Below are positions 26,594 to 35,040 of a DNA stretch of 64,000 bases, one piece after another (the first letter of the stretch is position 1; each line of letters starts with the position of its first letter). Source of the stretch: Mesorhizobium sp. NZP2298. Its GTDB lineage: Bacteria > Pseudomonadota > Alphaproteobacteria > Rhizobiales > Rhizobiaceae. The notes beneath the pieces are model-generated. The model had not been told where the DNA came from. It searched no databases and saw only the letters and a program-made list of their open reading frames with translations. The position numbers and the translations under genes are program-made. The stretch lies in contig NZ_CP033365.1 of NCBI RefSeq assembly GCF_013170825.1, positions 992,001-1,056,000 of the forward strand, in the 5' to 3' direction.

Positions 26594-28239
26594 GCGAAGA
26601 CCCCGTGCATGAACCAGCGCGGCGGCACCTGCGGGTTGCCATAAAGGCCTTGCCGGTAGAGCCAGAAGCGGCGGCCGTCGGCATCCTCGATGCGGAAATA
26701 GTCACGGGTGGATGTGGCCGGATCGCTTGACGCCTCACGCCACCATTCGGCGGCGATGCGTTCCGGACCTTCGACCCGGGTGACGCGGTAGAGCGCGCGC
26801 CGCCAGCGGAAGTGCAGCGGCGGCCCCTCCGGCATTTCGGTAGCGGGCACCTCGATGGGTTCGGGCGCGCGGAACAGCCGGATCGGCCGCTCCGGTGGGA
26901 AGATGGTTCTGGGCGCCTGCATCCTGTCCGGCTTCTTCGGCGGCGTGGTCCGGCGCGGGGCCTCGGTGAAAGGGACGATGGCGACGGCGCGTTCCGGCAG
27001 ATGGCTTTCCACGGCGACCGGTTGCAGCACCGCGCCCTCGCCGAGCCGGGCACGGATGCGGTCGGCGAACAGCGCGATATCGGCGCCATCGTCGGCCACC
27101 TCGCCCGTCAGGTCGGCCTGCGCCATGTCGAAAGCGGCGACAGCCAGCACGGAGAGCCGCACCAGGTCGAAGCCATAGCCGGCATCGATACCTTGCTCGA
27201 GTGCCGCCAGCCTTTCATGGAACAGCTTCTGGATCAGCCGGGGATCGCGCATCGGCCGCGAGGTGCCCAGCGCAATGCGGCTGACCGCGCCGTCGACGCG
27301 GAAGAGCAGCAGCGCCAGCGTCCTGGCGCCCTCGCCCCGGCGCTCGAGATCGGTCTTCAAGGTCGTCGCCAGCAGGCCGACCAGCCGTTCGATGTCCTCG
27401 GTCAGCGTGACGGGCTCGGCGAGATGGCGCTCGACCGAAAGCGGCGCGACGGGAAGGCGCGGCGAGACCGCCTCGTCGAGGCGGCCAAGCGCCTGGTCGA
27501 GGCGCAGCAGCAAGGCGGCGCCGAAGCGGCGGGCGAGCGGTGCGCGCGGTGCGGCCATGACGGCGCCCGCCGTGCGCAGGCCGACGCTCTCCAGGCTGGC
27601 GCGGGTTTCCGGCACTATGCGCAATGCGGCGAGCGGCAAGGGCGCCAGCAGTGCTTCCTCCTCGCCGCCGGCGACGATGCGGTCGCCGCAAAAGCGTGCC
27701 GCCGCCCAGGCCGCCCCCGGCGTCGGGGCAAGGCCGGCGCGGACATCGAACCCCTGATGGAAGAAGCGCGACAGTATGTCGTCCAGCATGGCGCGTTCGC
27801 CACCGAACAGATGAGTGCAGCCGGTGACGTCGAGGAACAGGCCGTCCGTCCCGTCCAGCGCCACCAGCGGGGTGTAGCGGTCGCACCAGTCGGCAAGGCC
27901 TTCGAGCAGGCGGCGGTCGGCTTCCGGATCGGCCTCGACGATGTCGATCGAGGGATGCATGGCGCGCGCATCGGCAATGCCCATGTCGCGCTTCAGGTGC
28001 AGCGCCTCAGCCCGCTCGTCGAGGGCCGAGATGCGCTGCGCGTTGCCCTGGCGGTGGCTGACCACCAGTGGCGGATGATCCGACGACGGCCGGGAACGCC
28101 AGGACCGCCCCAGACGCTGCCGCAGGATCCTTTCGGCCGCGAGGTAGGGAAACCACAGGGACAGGATTCTTTGGCCGGTCTGCCCGTCTTTCCTCGCTTC
28201 GTCTTTCTTCGCCCCATCTCTCGTCGAATACGCGTTCAT
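26590..28239 (-). CDS. imuB: ImuB, Y-family DNA polymerase-like mutasome protein
   Basis: 549 residues from the ATG of MNAYSTRDG. The Y-family palm/finger region starts at [14 protein letters not shown], with [18 protein letters not shown] in the place of the active-site strand. The catalytic acidic residues of DinB are not conserved, as expected for ImuB, which bridges the beta clamp, ImuA and DnaE2. The stop overlaps the dnaE2 start. The 5' end overlaps imuA coding sequence by 233 bases in another frame; no later start would keep the N-terminal strand. It is under the LexA box at 29087. Confidence 0.9.
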   Translation of the reverse strand: MNAYSTRDGAKKDEARKDGQTGQRILSLWFPYLAAERILRQRLGRSWRSRPSSDHPPLVVSHRQGNAQRISALDERAEALHLKRDMGIADARAMHPSIDIVEADPEADRRLLEGLADWCDRYTPLVALDGTDGLFLDVTGCTHLFGGERAMLDDILSRFFHQGFDVRAGLAPTPGAAWAAARFCGDRIVAGGEEEALLAPLPLAALRIVPETRASLESVGLRTAGAVMAAPRAPLARRFGAALLLRLDQALGRLDEAVSPRLPVAPLSVERHLAEPVTLTEDIERLVGLLATTLKTDLERRGEGARTLALLLFRVDGAVSRIALGTSRPMRDPRLIQKLFHERLAALEQGIDAGYGFDLVRLSVLAVAAFDMAQADLTGEVADDGADIALFADRIRARLGEGAVLQPVAVESHLPERAVAIVPFTEAPRRTTPPKKPDRMQAPRTIFPPERPIRLFRAPEPIEVPATEMPEGPPLHFRWRRALYRVTRVEGPERIAAEWWREASSDPATSTRDYFRIEDADGRRFWLYRQGLYGNPQVPPRWFMHGVFA

Positions 28240-29062
28240 CGGGGTTCCACTCCAGTGTGAATTGTCCTGGCAGGGCCGTGCGGCTCTTGCCGATGGTAAT
28301 GGTGAAGGCAGGGCGGCCGATCGAACCGGCGAGCGGCCCGGCGATCGTGGCGCGCGGCACGGCCGGCGCCGACGCGACGATGAGGCGGACGGGCGCCGCC
28401 GTCGGTTCGGGCTCGGCCGCCTGCCGCAGCAGGAACACCGGCCGGCCGGCGCTTGCCGCCCTTGCATGCAGCCGGCGCGTCGCGGTCAGGTCCAGCCGCT
28501 GCGGGTTGCCGCGAATTTCCAGGATGACGGCGGCGAGTGCCGTCATCCGGGCGGCCTCCTCGGCGACCCACAGCGCATCGACGAGCCTGGGCGCCTCGGA
28601 AAACAGCAATTGCCGGGGCTCGATGCCGAATGAGGCATGCAGCCCCCTGGCATAGGGAAAGCCAGCCTCGCCAAAGATCTCCGATGTACCGATCCACAGC
28701 ACCGGCAGTCCGTGTGCCTGCTTCAGGATCAGGCTGGTGAGCGACAGAGCGAAGCCGGCGATGGCTCCGGCATCGCGGGTTTGCCCGCCATGGATTTCGC
28801 TCAAGGCGGCTTTCGGCAGGCCGCCGCTCAGGGCGGCATCGAGGCGCTCGACGCCGATGGGCAGGAAGGCATCCGGCAAGGCCGCGGCAAGGCCGCGTCG
28901 AACGATTGTGAGATCGGCACTGGACGTGACATCGGCGCTGGCGTCGGCATCAAGCGGCGCGGCGGCCGGCGCCTGCAGGCGCTCGGGCAGCGTTCCCTCG
29001 ATTTTCGCGATCTGGCGGCGCAGGGCAAAAACAGTCTCCCGCGCCACGGCGCTCATCGCCAT
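28007..29062 (-). CDS. imuA: ImuA, RecA-like SOS mutasome protein
   Basis: 351 residues, longer than the usual 230-280. The RecA/SulA-like domain is recognised by FLPIGVERLDAALSGGLPKAALSEIHG and the LDLTATRRLHARAASAGRPVFLLRQ region. Beyond about residue 275 ([13 protein letters not shown]) the protein continues for some 75 Arg/Pro-rich residues encoded out of frame with imuB; in relatives ImuA normally ends near there. ATG at 29060-29062 (or the next ATG two codons later) is 25 bases from the LexA box. It modulates mutasome activity through RecA. Confidence 0.88.
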   Translation of the reverse strand: MAMSAVARETVFALRRQIAKIEGTLPERLQAPAAAPLDADASADVTSSADLTIVRRGLAAALPDAFLPIGVERLDAALSGGLPKAALSEIHGGQTRDAGAIAGFALSLTSLILKQAHGLPVLWIGTSEIFGEAGFPYARGLHASFGIEPRQLLFSEAPRLVDALWVAEEAARMTALAAVILEIRGNPQRLDLTATRRLHARAASAGRPVFLLRQAAEPEPTAAPVRLIVASAPAVPRATIAGPLAGSIGRPAFTITIGKSRTALPGQFTLEWNPDERVFDERWGEERRSEERRADRPKNPVPVVSLPRGRKDPAAASGAVLAFPAVVGSSATGGQPPPGQRAAHLGPRRAG

Positions 29063-29086
29063 GACGGTCAGCTTCCACTCACAATT

Positions 29087-29101
29087 GTTCCTGTTATGTT
29101 C
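29087..29101 (-). promoter_or_regulatory. LexA (SOS) box GTTCCTGTTATGTTC
   Basis: An exact GTTC-N7-GTTC match, the alphaproteobacterial LexA consensus, 25 bases upstream of imuA. It should repress the imuA-imuB-dnaE2 operon until DNA damage activates RecA. Its position in the 171-base divergent gap also places it within reach of the zincin-like gene promoter on the other strand. Confidence 0.9.
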
Positions 29102-29233
29102 CTATAGATTCCAGAGGGCGATTGAAGAGTCAAGCAGAGTCACAAGGAATTTATTCCTCATCCCGTGCGCCTCAGCCCTGTTATTTGCCTCGACCGGTGC
29201 GAAAGCCTATATGCCGGGATCAAAGGACAAAGC

Positions 29234-29656
29234 ATGGCCCGCATCTACAAAACCCGCACCTGGCATGGCGAACTTGCGCCCTCGATGGAGGAGCTGGAGT
29301 TCCTCGCGCTGGAGGCCTATGCCCATTTGCCGGAGGACTTTCGCAAGCTGACCGGCGAGATCGTCATCCAGATCGCCGAGTTCCCGACCGACGAAATCAT
29401 GGACGACCTGTCGCTGGAAACGCCGTTCGACCTGCTCGGCCTGTTCGAGGGACGCGGCATCGCCGAGCGCTGGAACCCGCAGACCGGCGAAGGCCCGAAC
29501 CGCATCACGCTCTACCGACGCGCCATGCTCGACTACTGGGCCGAAAACGAGGAAACGCTGGGCGACATCGTCACCCATGTGCTGATCCACGAGATCGGCC
29601 ACCATTTCGGCCTGTCGGACGATGATATGGAGCGGATCGAGGAAGCGGCTGAATAA
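29234..29656 (+). CDS. Metallopeptidase family protein (zincin-like, DUF1025)
   Basis: 140 residues from the ATG of MARIYKTRTW, with AAAGGA upstream. The C-terminus has HEIGHHFGLSDDDMERIE, an HExxH zinc site with a third His/Asp, typical of the minimal-gluzincin-like bacterial family (COG3824). No signal peptide, so cytosolic. The function is unknown in the family. It is divergent from imuA and convergent with the DUF1737 gene, 19 bases away. Confidence 0.88.
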   Translation: MARIYKTRTWHGELAPSMEELEFLALEAYAHLPEDFRKLTGEIVIQIAEFPTDEIMDDLSLETPFDLLGLFEGRGIAERWNPQTGEGPNRITLYRRAMLDYWAENEETLGDIVTHVLIHEIGHHFGLSDDDMERIEEAAE

Positions 29657-29675
29657 GCTCGAAGAGAGGAAGCCC

Positions 29676-29882
29676 CTACCAATCACTAAGCTTGGTGTCC
29701 GGCCCGTATTCCTGGCCGTCGACGTCCTTCACCACGGCCTGGCCGCAGCGCATGGTCTTGGCTTTCTTGTCATAGGCATAGGTCGGCGAGCCGAACAGGT
29801 GCCAGCCCTTGTTCAGCGCCGCCGTCACCTTGTGGCAGAAGCTGGCGTCGTCCGGGCCGGTCAGAAAGCGGTAGAGTTTCAT
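29676..29882 (-). CDS. DUF1737 domain-containing protein
   Basis: 68 residues. The pattern YRFLTGPDDASFCHKVTAALNKGWHLFGSPTYAYD, with its GW-L-GSP core, is DUF1737, a small domain of unknown function common in alphaproteobacteria. It starts 36 bases after the lyase gene stop on the same strand and could be co-transcribed. One Cys pair (C16, C46) is present. Confidence 0.85.
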   Translation of the reverse strand: MKLYRFLTGPDDASFCHKVTAALNKGWHLFGSPTYAYDKKAKTMRCGQAVVKDVDGQEYGPDTKLSDW

Positions 29883-29918
29883 TTTCTCAAGTCCTGTCGT
29901 GAATGAACTTGGCCGCGA

Positions 29919-30809
29919 TCATGCGCCGATGGCGGCGGCCTTCGCCAGCAGTTTTTCGGCCTGCGCCAGGTGCAGCCGCTCGACCATTCTGCCATTCAGC
30001 GCGATCACGCCCTTGCCATTGTTTTCGGCAAGGGCAAACGCGTCCTTCACCAGGCGCGCCTCGGTCAGCGCCGCCGGCGATGGCGCGAAGGCGCGGTTCG
30101 CCGCGTCGATCTGGGCCGGATGGATGAGGGTCTTGCCGTCGAAGCCCATGGCCGCCGCTTCCGCGCACTCGCGGGCAAAGGCGTCGAGATCGCGAAAATC
30201 GTTGGCTACGCCGTCGAGCATGTCGAGACCGCCGGCGCGAGCGGCCAGCACCATCTGCATCAGCCACGGCACGAGGTAGCGCCGGTCCGGCGTCGCCAGC
30301 ACGCCGGTGTCCTTGGCAAGGTCATTCGTTCCGGCAACGAAACAATTCAGCCGTGAGGCGGGATCGCGGCCAAGCTCGGCGATCGCGCCGATGTTGAGCA
30401 TGGCCTTGGGCGTCTCGATCATCGCCCACAGCTTCACGCTGTCGGGGGCAAAATTGTCATCGAGCACGTCGCCGACCTCAAGGATATCGCGCGGTGTGGC
30501 GACCTTGGACAACAGGATGCCGTCGGGCTCGAATTTTGCCGCGGCAAGCAGGTCGTCGGCGCCCCATTCGCTGGCCAGCGCATTGACCCGCACCACCATC
30601 TCGCAGCGGCGGCCAAGGGCGACCGGGCGATTGTCGAAAATGCCAGCCAGCTTTTCGCGGGCGGCGACCTTGTCGGCCGGGGCGACGGCATCCTCGAGGT
30701 CGATGATGACGGCATCACAGGCAAGCTGCGCGATCTTGGCCAGTGCCTTGTCGTTGGAGGCCGGGACATAGAGCACCGAGCGACGCGGGCGGTAGGGTTC
30801 GGTTGTCAT
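29919..30809 (-). CDS. HpcH/HpaI aldolase/citrate lyase family protein (CitE/Mcl-like)
   Basis: 296 residues from the ATG of MTTEPYRPRRSVLYVPAS; upstream in-frame codons lack family similarity. The TIM-barrel lyase pattern is clear: RSVLYVPASNDKALAKI, VIIDLEDAVAPADK, VVRVNALASEWGADDL, WAMIETPKAMLNIGAIA and GFDGKTLIHPAQI. The conserved Glu and Asp ligands for Mg2+ sit in IETP and LED. Members cleave malyl-CoA, citramalyl-CoA or citryl-CoA. Without a CoA-transferase neighbour the exact substrate is open. The start codon is back-to-back with the short rightward ORF region. Confidence 0.88.
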   Translation of the reverse strand: MTTEPYRPRRSVLYVPASNDKALAKIAQLACDAVIIDLEDAVAPADKVAAREKLAGIFDNRPVALGRRCEMVVRVNALASEWGADDLLAAAKFEPDGILLSKVATPRDILEVGDVLDDNFAPDSVKLWAMIETPKAMLNIGAIAELGRDPASRLNCFVAGTNDLAKDTGVLATPDRRYLVPWLMQMVLAARAGGLDMLDGVANDFRDLDAFARECAEAAAMGFDGKTLIHPAQIDAANRAFAPSPAALTEARLVKDAFALAENNGKGVIALNGRMVERLHLAQAEKLLAKAAAIGA

Positions 30810-30976
30810 GCTCGATCTATGCCGTCTGTGGATGGTCGAGGCAAGCGTCCGACCGGTACCTGACACGAGCCAGTCGTCGAAGTTGGCACAGGCCCTGCAC
30901 GAAAACTGCACACGCCTGCGGAAAAGCTCCTCGGATCCGCCCTGCTGTTTCCCTGCCGGCCTGCGAGACGGGCGGC

Positions 30977-31144
30977 ATGCAAAAGCGAGCAAAACCCCGT
31001 TGGTCCCTGCCCTACCGGCTGCGCAGCGAAGGCTGGTGGCTGGTCGATCCGCCGCGCGCGAATCCCGCGGCGATCCTCATTCCCTTTGTCCGCAAGAGCT
31101 TGCCGGCCATGCGGTCGGTCGCGATCAGGAAGGTCCGTTCATGA
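30977..31144 (+). CDS. Possible 55-residue small protein upstream of the DUF4173 gene
   Basis: ATG 30977 opens MQKRAKPRWSLPYRLRSEGW and ends in a TGA that overlaps the DUF4173 gene start as ATGA, an arrangement typical of translational coupling. The peptide is very basic. It has no known family and no strong ribosome site. It could be a leader peptide, a small membrane-associated protein or a chance frame. The rest of the 30810-31140 gap has no other gene. Confidence 0.3.
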   Translation: MQKRAKPRWSLPYRLRSEGWWLVDPPRANPAAILIPFVRKSLPAMRSVAIRKVRS

Positions 31145-32688
31145 CATCGTTTCTCACAGCGGCACCGAGCTATTGCAGCCGCTTCGGTATTGCCGTCCTG
31201 CTGGTCGTGCTGGCGGATTTTCTCTTCTATGGTCAGCCCGCCGGCATCACGGTTTTCCTGTTCGCCCTCCTGATCGCCGCGGCGATCGTGGCCGTGCATC
31301 CCGCTGCCTTCAGCGACGGCAGGGTCTGGCTCAAGGCCTCCGCCTTGCTTGTCGCGTTGCTGCCGCTCGCTGAAAATGTCAGCGCCCCGTCGGCCGCGAT
31401 CGCGCTTGCGGCCCTGGTCGTGTTCGCGCTTTCGCTGAGCGGCCGCTTGCGATACCGCATCGCCCGCATGGCCGGCCAGATCGCACTGTTTTTGCTGGCG
31501 GCACCGTTCCGGTTCGCCAATGATTTCATCCGCTGGCGCAAGACCGCGCGCCGGTTCGGCGGGCGCCGCATCCGGCTGGCGGCGATCGCGGTCTGGGTAA
31601 TGCCGCTGACGCTGGGCGCTGTCTTCCTGGCGCTGTTCGGCGCCGCCAATCCGGTCATCGACTACTGGCTGTCGCTGATCGACCTGGTGAAGCTGCTCGA
31701 TCTCATCCAGCTGACGCGGATTGCCTTCTGGCTGTTCGTGCTCGCCGGCGTCTGGGCTTTTCTGCGGCCACGCCTGCCGCGGTTCCGGCAGCGCATCCCT
31801 CGGCCGAACCATCCCCCCGCCGATGCCCAACCGGCGGCCGTCCCGGACAGGCATGTCGTCGAGGACATCGTGTTCGGCAAGGCAGCCATCCTGCGCGCGC
31901 TTGTCGTCTTCAACATCCTGTTCGCGCTGCAGACCGGGCTCGACGCCACCTATCTGTGGGGCGGGGCCGCGCTTCCCGACGGGCTGAGCTATGCCGCCTA
32001 TGCCCATCGCGGCGCCTATCCCTTGATCGTCACGGCGCTGCTTGCCGCCGGTTTTGTCCTTGCGGCGCTCAGGCCCGGAAGCGAAACCTCGGCGGATCCG
32101 CTCATCCGCCGGCTGGTCTATGCCTGGGTCGGGCAGAACATCATGCTTGTCATCTCGTCGATCCTGCGGCTCGACCTCTATGTCGGCATCTACGCGCTGA
32201 CCTACTGGCGCATCGCCGCGTTCGTCTGGATGGGGCTGGTGGCGGCGGGCCTTGCACTGATCATCGCCCGCATCGCGCTTGGAAAATCCAATGAATGGCT
32301 CTTGTCCGCCAATCTTCTGACGTTATCGGCGGTGCTTTATGCCTGCTGCTTCATCAACTTCGCGGCCACGATCGCCAACTACAATGTCGACCATTCCTTC
32401 GAGATGACCGGCCAGGGCATTCCCCTCGACGCCTGGTATCTGCGCTCGCTCGGTCCGGGCGCGTTTCCGGCGCTGGATCGCTTCTTCGATCATCAAGGCA
32501 GGACGGCTGAAGCCGGCGCCACACTCGAACTGGCGAGACTGCGTGCCGTCGATGAAGGCTGGTACCGAACCGTTCAGGAAAACTGGCGCGCCTGGAGTTT
32601 TCGCGATTGGCGCCTGCTTCGATATCTCGACACCAGGGGGCCGTTCGTGGTTCCTGATGCCACCAAACCGTACGGGACGGGCCGCTGA
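31141..32688 (+). CDS. DUF4173 multi-pass membrane protein
   Basis: 515 residues from the ATG of MTSFLTAAP, with AGGAAGG upstream. There are roughly ten to twelve hydrophobic spans, with a central cytoplasmic loop (RQRIPRPNHPPADAQPAAVPD) and a C-terminal soluble tail containing the family-like FRDWRLLRYLDTRGPF. DUF4173 proteins have no known function. In rhizobia they commonly precede an OmpR-type regulator and a CreC-like kinase, as here, suggesting the membrane protein and sensor act in one signalling unit. The response regulator starts three bases after its stop. Confidence 0.85.
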   Translation: MTSFLTAAPSYCSRFGIAVLLVVLADFLFYGQPAGITVFLFALLIAAAIVAVHPAAFSDGRVWLKASALLVALLPLAENVSAPSAAIALAALVVFALSLSGRLRYRIARMAGQIALFLLAAPFRFANDFIRWRKTARRFGGRRIRLAAIAVWVMPLTLGAVFLALFGAANPVIDYWLSLIDLVKLLDLIQLTRIAFWLFVLAGVWAFLRPRLPRFRQRIPRPNHPPADAQPAAVPDRHVVEDIVFGKAAILRALVVFNILFALQTGLDATYLWGGAALPDGLSYAAYAHRGAYPLIVTALLAAGFVLAALRPGSETSADPLIRRLVYAWVGQNIMLVISSILRLDLYVGIYALTYWRIAAFVWMGLVAAGLALIIARIALGKSNEWLLSANLLTLSAVLYACCFINFAATIANYNVDHSFEMTGQGIPLDAWYLRSLGPGAFPALDRFFDHQGRTAEAGATLELARLRAVDEGWYRTVQENWRAWSFRDWRLLRYLDTRGPFVVPDATKPYGTGR

Positions 32689-32691
32689 TCC

Positions 32692-33384
32692 ATGCCGCAT
32701 CACATCCTCGTCGCCGACGATGATCCGCATATCCGCGAAGTGATCTGCTTCGCGCTGGAAAAGGCCGGCATGAAGACTTCAGCCGTTTCCGATGGCGCCG
32801 CCGCCCTGCAGGCGGTCGAACGGCATCCGCCCGACCTCATCGTGCTCGATATCGGCATGCCCGAGATGGACGGGCTGGAGGTCTGCCGGCGGCTCAGGCA
32901 GCGATCCGACGTGCCGGTGCTGTTCCTGTCGGCGCGAGACGAAGAGATCGACCGCATCCTCGGTCTCGAAATGGGCGGCGACGACTATGTGACGAAGCCG
33001 TTCAGTCCGCGCGAGCTCGTCGCTCGTGTCAACGTCATCCTGCGGCGTGCCCGCCCGGCGGCGCCCGAACCGGCCGACGACAGGCAGTTTTCGCATGGCA
33101 AGCTCACTCTGGCGCCGGCCAGCCACGCGGCCGCCTTCAACGGTGAGCCGCTTGCCCTGACGGGGATCGAGTTCTCGATCCTGAGAGGGTTTCTGGCGCG
33201 GCCCACGCATGTGCTCGACCGCGATGCGGTGATGGCCAATGCCTATGCCGGCAGGATCCATGTCGCCGACCGCACAGTCGACAGCCATATCCGCAACATC
33301 CGCGCCAAGCTGGCGGCGGCGGGTTGCCAGGAGGTCATCGAGACCGTGCACGGTGTCGGCTTCCGGCTCGGCCGATGCGGCTGA
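32692..33384 (+). CDS. OmpR/PhoB-type response regulator
   Basis: 230 residues. The receiver domain has the acidic pair D10-D11, phospho-acceptor D53 (IVLDIGMPEMDG), T/S at 80 (LFLSARD) and K102 (VTKPFSPREL). The C-terminal winged helix has FSILRGFLARPTHVLDRDAVM and VDSHIRNIRAKL. It is a close match to the CreB/KdpE group. It starts three bases after the DUF4173 gene and overlaps the kinase start by ten bases, so all three are one operon. Target genes are unknown. Confidence 0.93.
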   Translation: MPHHILVADDDPHIREVICFALEKAGMKTSAVSDGAAALQAVERHPPDLIVLDIGMPEMDGLEVCRRLRQRSDVPVLFLSARDEEIDRILGLEMGGDDYVTKPFSPRELVARVNVILRRARPAAPEPADDRQFSHGKLTLAPASHAAAFNGEPLALTGIEFSILRGFLARPTHVLDRDAVMANAYAGRIHVADRTVDSHIRNIRAKLAAAGCQEVIETVHGVGFRLGRCG

Positions 33385-34973
33385 CGAGCAAATGGATCGG
33401 CCGCAAATGGCGGCCACGGCTCGCCACGGTCGTCGTCGCCATCCTGATCCTGGTGATGGCGCTGCCGCTGGTCGGCCTGTTCTTCTTCCGCCTCTACGAG
33501 AACCAGCTGATCCGCCAGACCGAGGCGGAGCTGATCGCGCAAGGGGCGGCCATCGCCGCCATCTATGCCCAGCAGGTGCGTGACGCCGGCATTGCGCCGG
33601 ACAAGCTTGGCGCGCCGATCCCGCAGCCGGACGGAAGTGCAAGCCGAGGCGTCAACCCCGACGGACCCTACCGGCCGATCGAGCCCCGCCTCGATCTCGC
33701 CTCCGACACCGTGCTGCCGACCCGGCCGGCGGCGATACCAGCCACCGCCGATCCCGCCTTCGCCGCGATCGGTGCGCGCCTGTCCGGCATTCTCGACGCC
33801 ACGCAGAAAACCACGCTGGCCGGCTTCCGGCTGCTTGACGCCAGGGGCATCGTCATCGCCGGGCGCGAGGAGGTCGGGCAGTCGCTGGCCGACGTCCGGG
33901 AGGTGCGTGAAGCACTTGCCGGCCGCTATGCCAGCGCGCTCCGGCTGCGCATCCCCGACCAGCCGGCGCCGCCACTCTATTCGGTCAGCCGCGGCACCAG
34001 GGTGCGTGTCTTCGTCGCCATGCCGGTAGCCGTCGAGGGCAAGGTGGCCGGCGTGGTTTACGTGTCGCGGACGCCCAACAACATCGTCAAACATCTCTAT
34101 GGCGAGCGCGGCAAGGTGACCTTGGCGGCGATTGCCATTCTCGGCGGCACGCTGCTCATCGGCCTCGTCTTCCTGCGCACCGTCAGCCGGCCGATCTATG
34201 CGCTGATCGACCGCACCCAGCGTATCGCCGCCGGCGAGCGCGACGCGATCCGGCCGCTCGACCATCACGGCACCTACGAGATGGCCGAGCTTTCCGCCGC
34301 CTTCCTCGACATGGCCGAAAAGCTGCAGGCGCGCTCGGACTCGATCCAGACCTTCGCCACCCATGTCTCGCACGAGCTCAAATCGCCGCTGACGGCGATC
34401 CAGGGCGCGGCGGAACTGCTGCGCGATTCCGGCAGCGCGATGGACGATGCCGAGCGGCGGCGCTTCTCAGACAATATCGTCACCGATGCCGGGCGGCTCA
34501 ATCTGCTGGTGCGCCGGCTCCTCGATCTGGCGAAAGCCGAAAACCTCGCACCCAGCGGCGAAAGCACCTCGATCGATGCCGCGCTGGCGCTGCTGCCCGT
34601 CGACAGCAGGCTGGCGGTTCGCGTCGAGGCCGGCGGCGATCTGGCCCTGCGCATATCGGGCGAGAACGGAGCAATCGTGCTTGCCAATCTCATCGACAAT
34701 TCCGCCAGGCACGGCGCGACGCAGGTTTCGATCACGGCGGCAAGTGCCGGCGGCAAGGCAACGGTGCTGGTCGGCGACGACGGCGCCGGCATTTCGCCGA
34801 GCAACCGGGCGCGCATCTTCGAGCCGTTCTTCACCACGCGGCGCGATACTGGCGGCACCGGCATGGGCCTCGGCATCGTGCTGGCCCTCCTGAAAGCGCA
34901 TGATGGCTCGATCGGGCTGGTTGACTCCGAACGCGGCACGCGCTTCGAGATCATTCTGCCTTTATCAAGCTGA
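33375..34973 (+). CDS. Sensor histidine kinase (HAMP-HisKA-HATPase)
   Basis: 532 residues from the ATG of MRLTSKWIG, which overlaps the regulator gene by ten bases. The first span (ATVVVAILILVMALPLVGLFFF) is followed by a ~250-residue periplasmic sensor part, a second span (LAAIAILGGTLLIGLVFL), HAMP, and the phospho-acceptor H333 in THVSHELKSPLTAIQG. The ATPase domain has NLIDNSARHG, VGDDGAGI and GTGMGLGIVLALL. It resembles CreC. The large periplasmic domain probably senses an envelope or nutrient signal, with input from the DUF4173 partner as a hypothesis. The stop codon overlaps a 49-bp dispersed palindrome. Confidence 0.93.
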   Translation: MRLTSKWIGRKWRPRLATVVVAILILVMALPLVGLFFFRLYENQLIRQTEAELIAQGAAIAAIYAQQVRDAGIAPDKLGAPIPQPDGSASRGVNPDGPYRPIEPRLDLASDTVLPTRPAAIPATADPAFAAIGARLSGILDATQKTTLAGFRLLDARGIVIAGREEVGQSLADVREVREALAGRYASALRLRIPDQPAPPLYSVSRGTRVRVFVAMPVAVEGKVAGVVYVSRTPNNIVKHLYGERGKVTLAAIAILGGTLLIGLVFLRTVSRPIYALIDRTQRIAAGERDAIRPLDHHGTYEMAELSAAFLDMAEKLQARSDSIQTFATHVSHELKSPLTAIQGAAELLRDSGSAMDDAERRRFSDNIVTDAGRLNLLVRRLLDLAKAENLAPSGESTSIDAALALLPVDSRLAVRVEAGGDLALRISGENGAIVLANLIDNSARHGATQVSITAASAGGKATVLVGDDGAGISPSNRARIFEPFFTTRRDTGGTGMGLGIVLALLKAHDGSIGLVDSERGTRFEIILPLSS

Positions 34974-35020
34974 GCATGATCTTATCCGAAAACCGGTACC
35001 CACTTTTCGGGATCATGCTC
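34972..35020. repeat. Dispersed palindrome GAGCATGATC...GATCATGCTC
   Basis: The outer arms are GAGCATGAT (34972-34980) and its complement ATCATGCTC (35012-35020), with CCGAAAACCGG and CCCACTTTTCGG inner blocks that also pair. It is a repeat type found many times in rhizobial genomes. It begins within the kinase stop codon and ends 20 bases before the FAD oxidoreductase gene, so it may act as a hairpin between the two genes. Confidence 0.8.
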
Positions 35021-35040
35021 TGGAAGCTGGAGCCGAAAAA

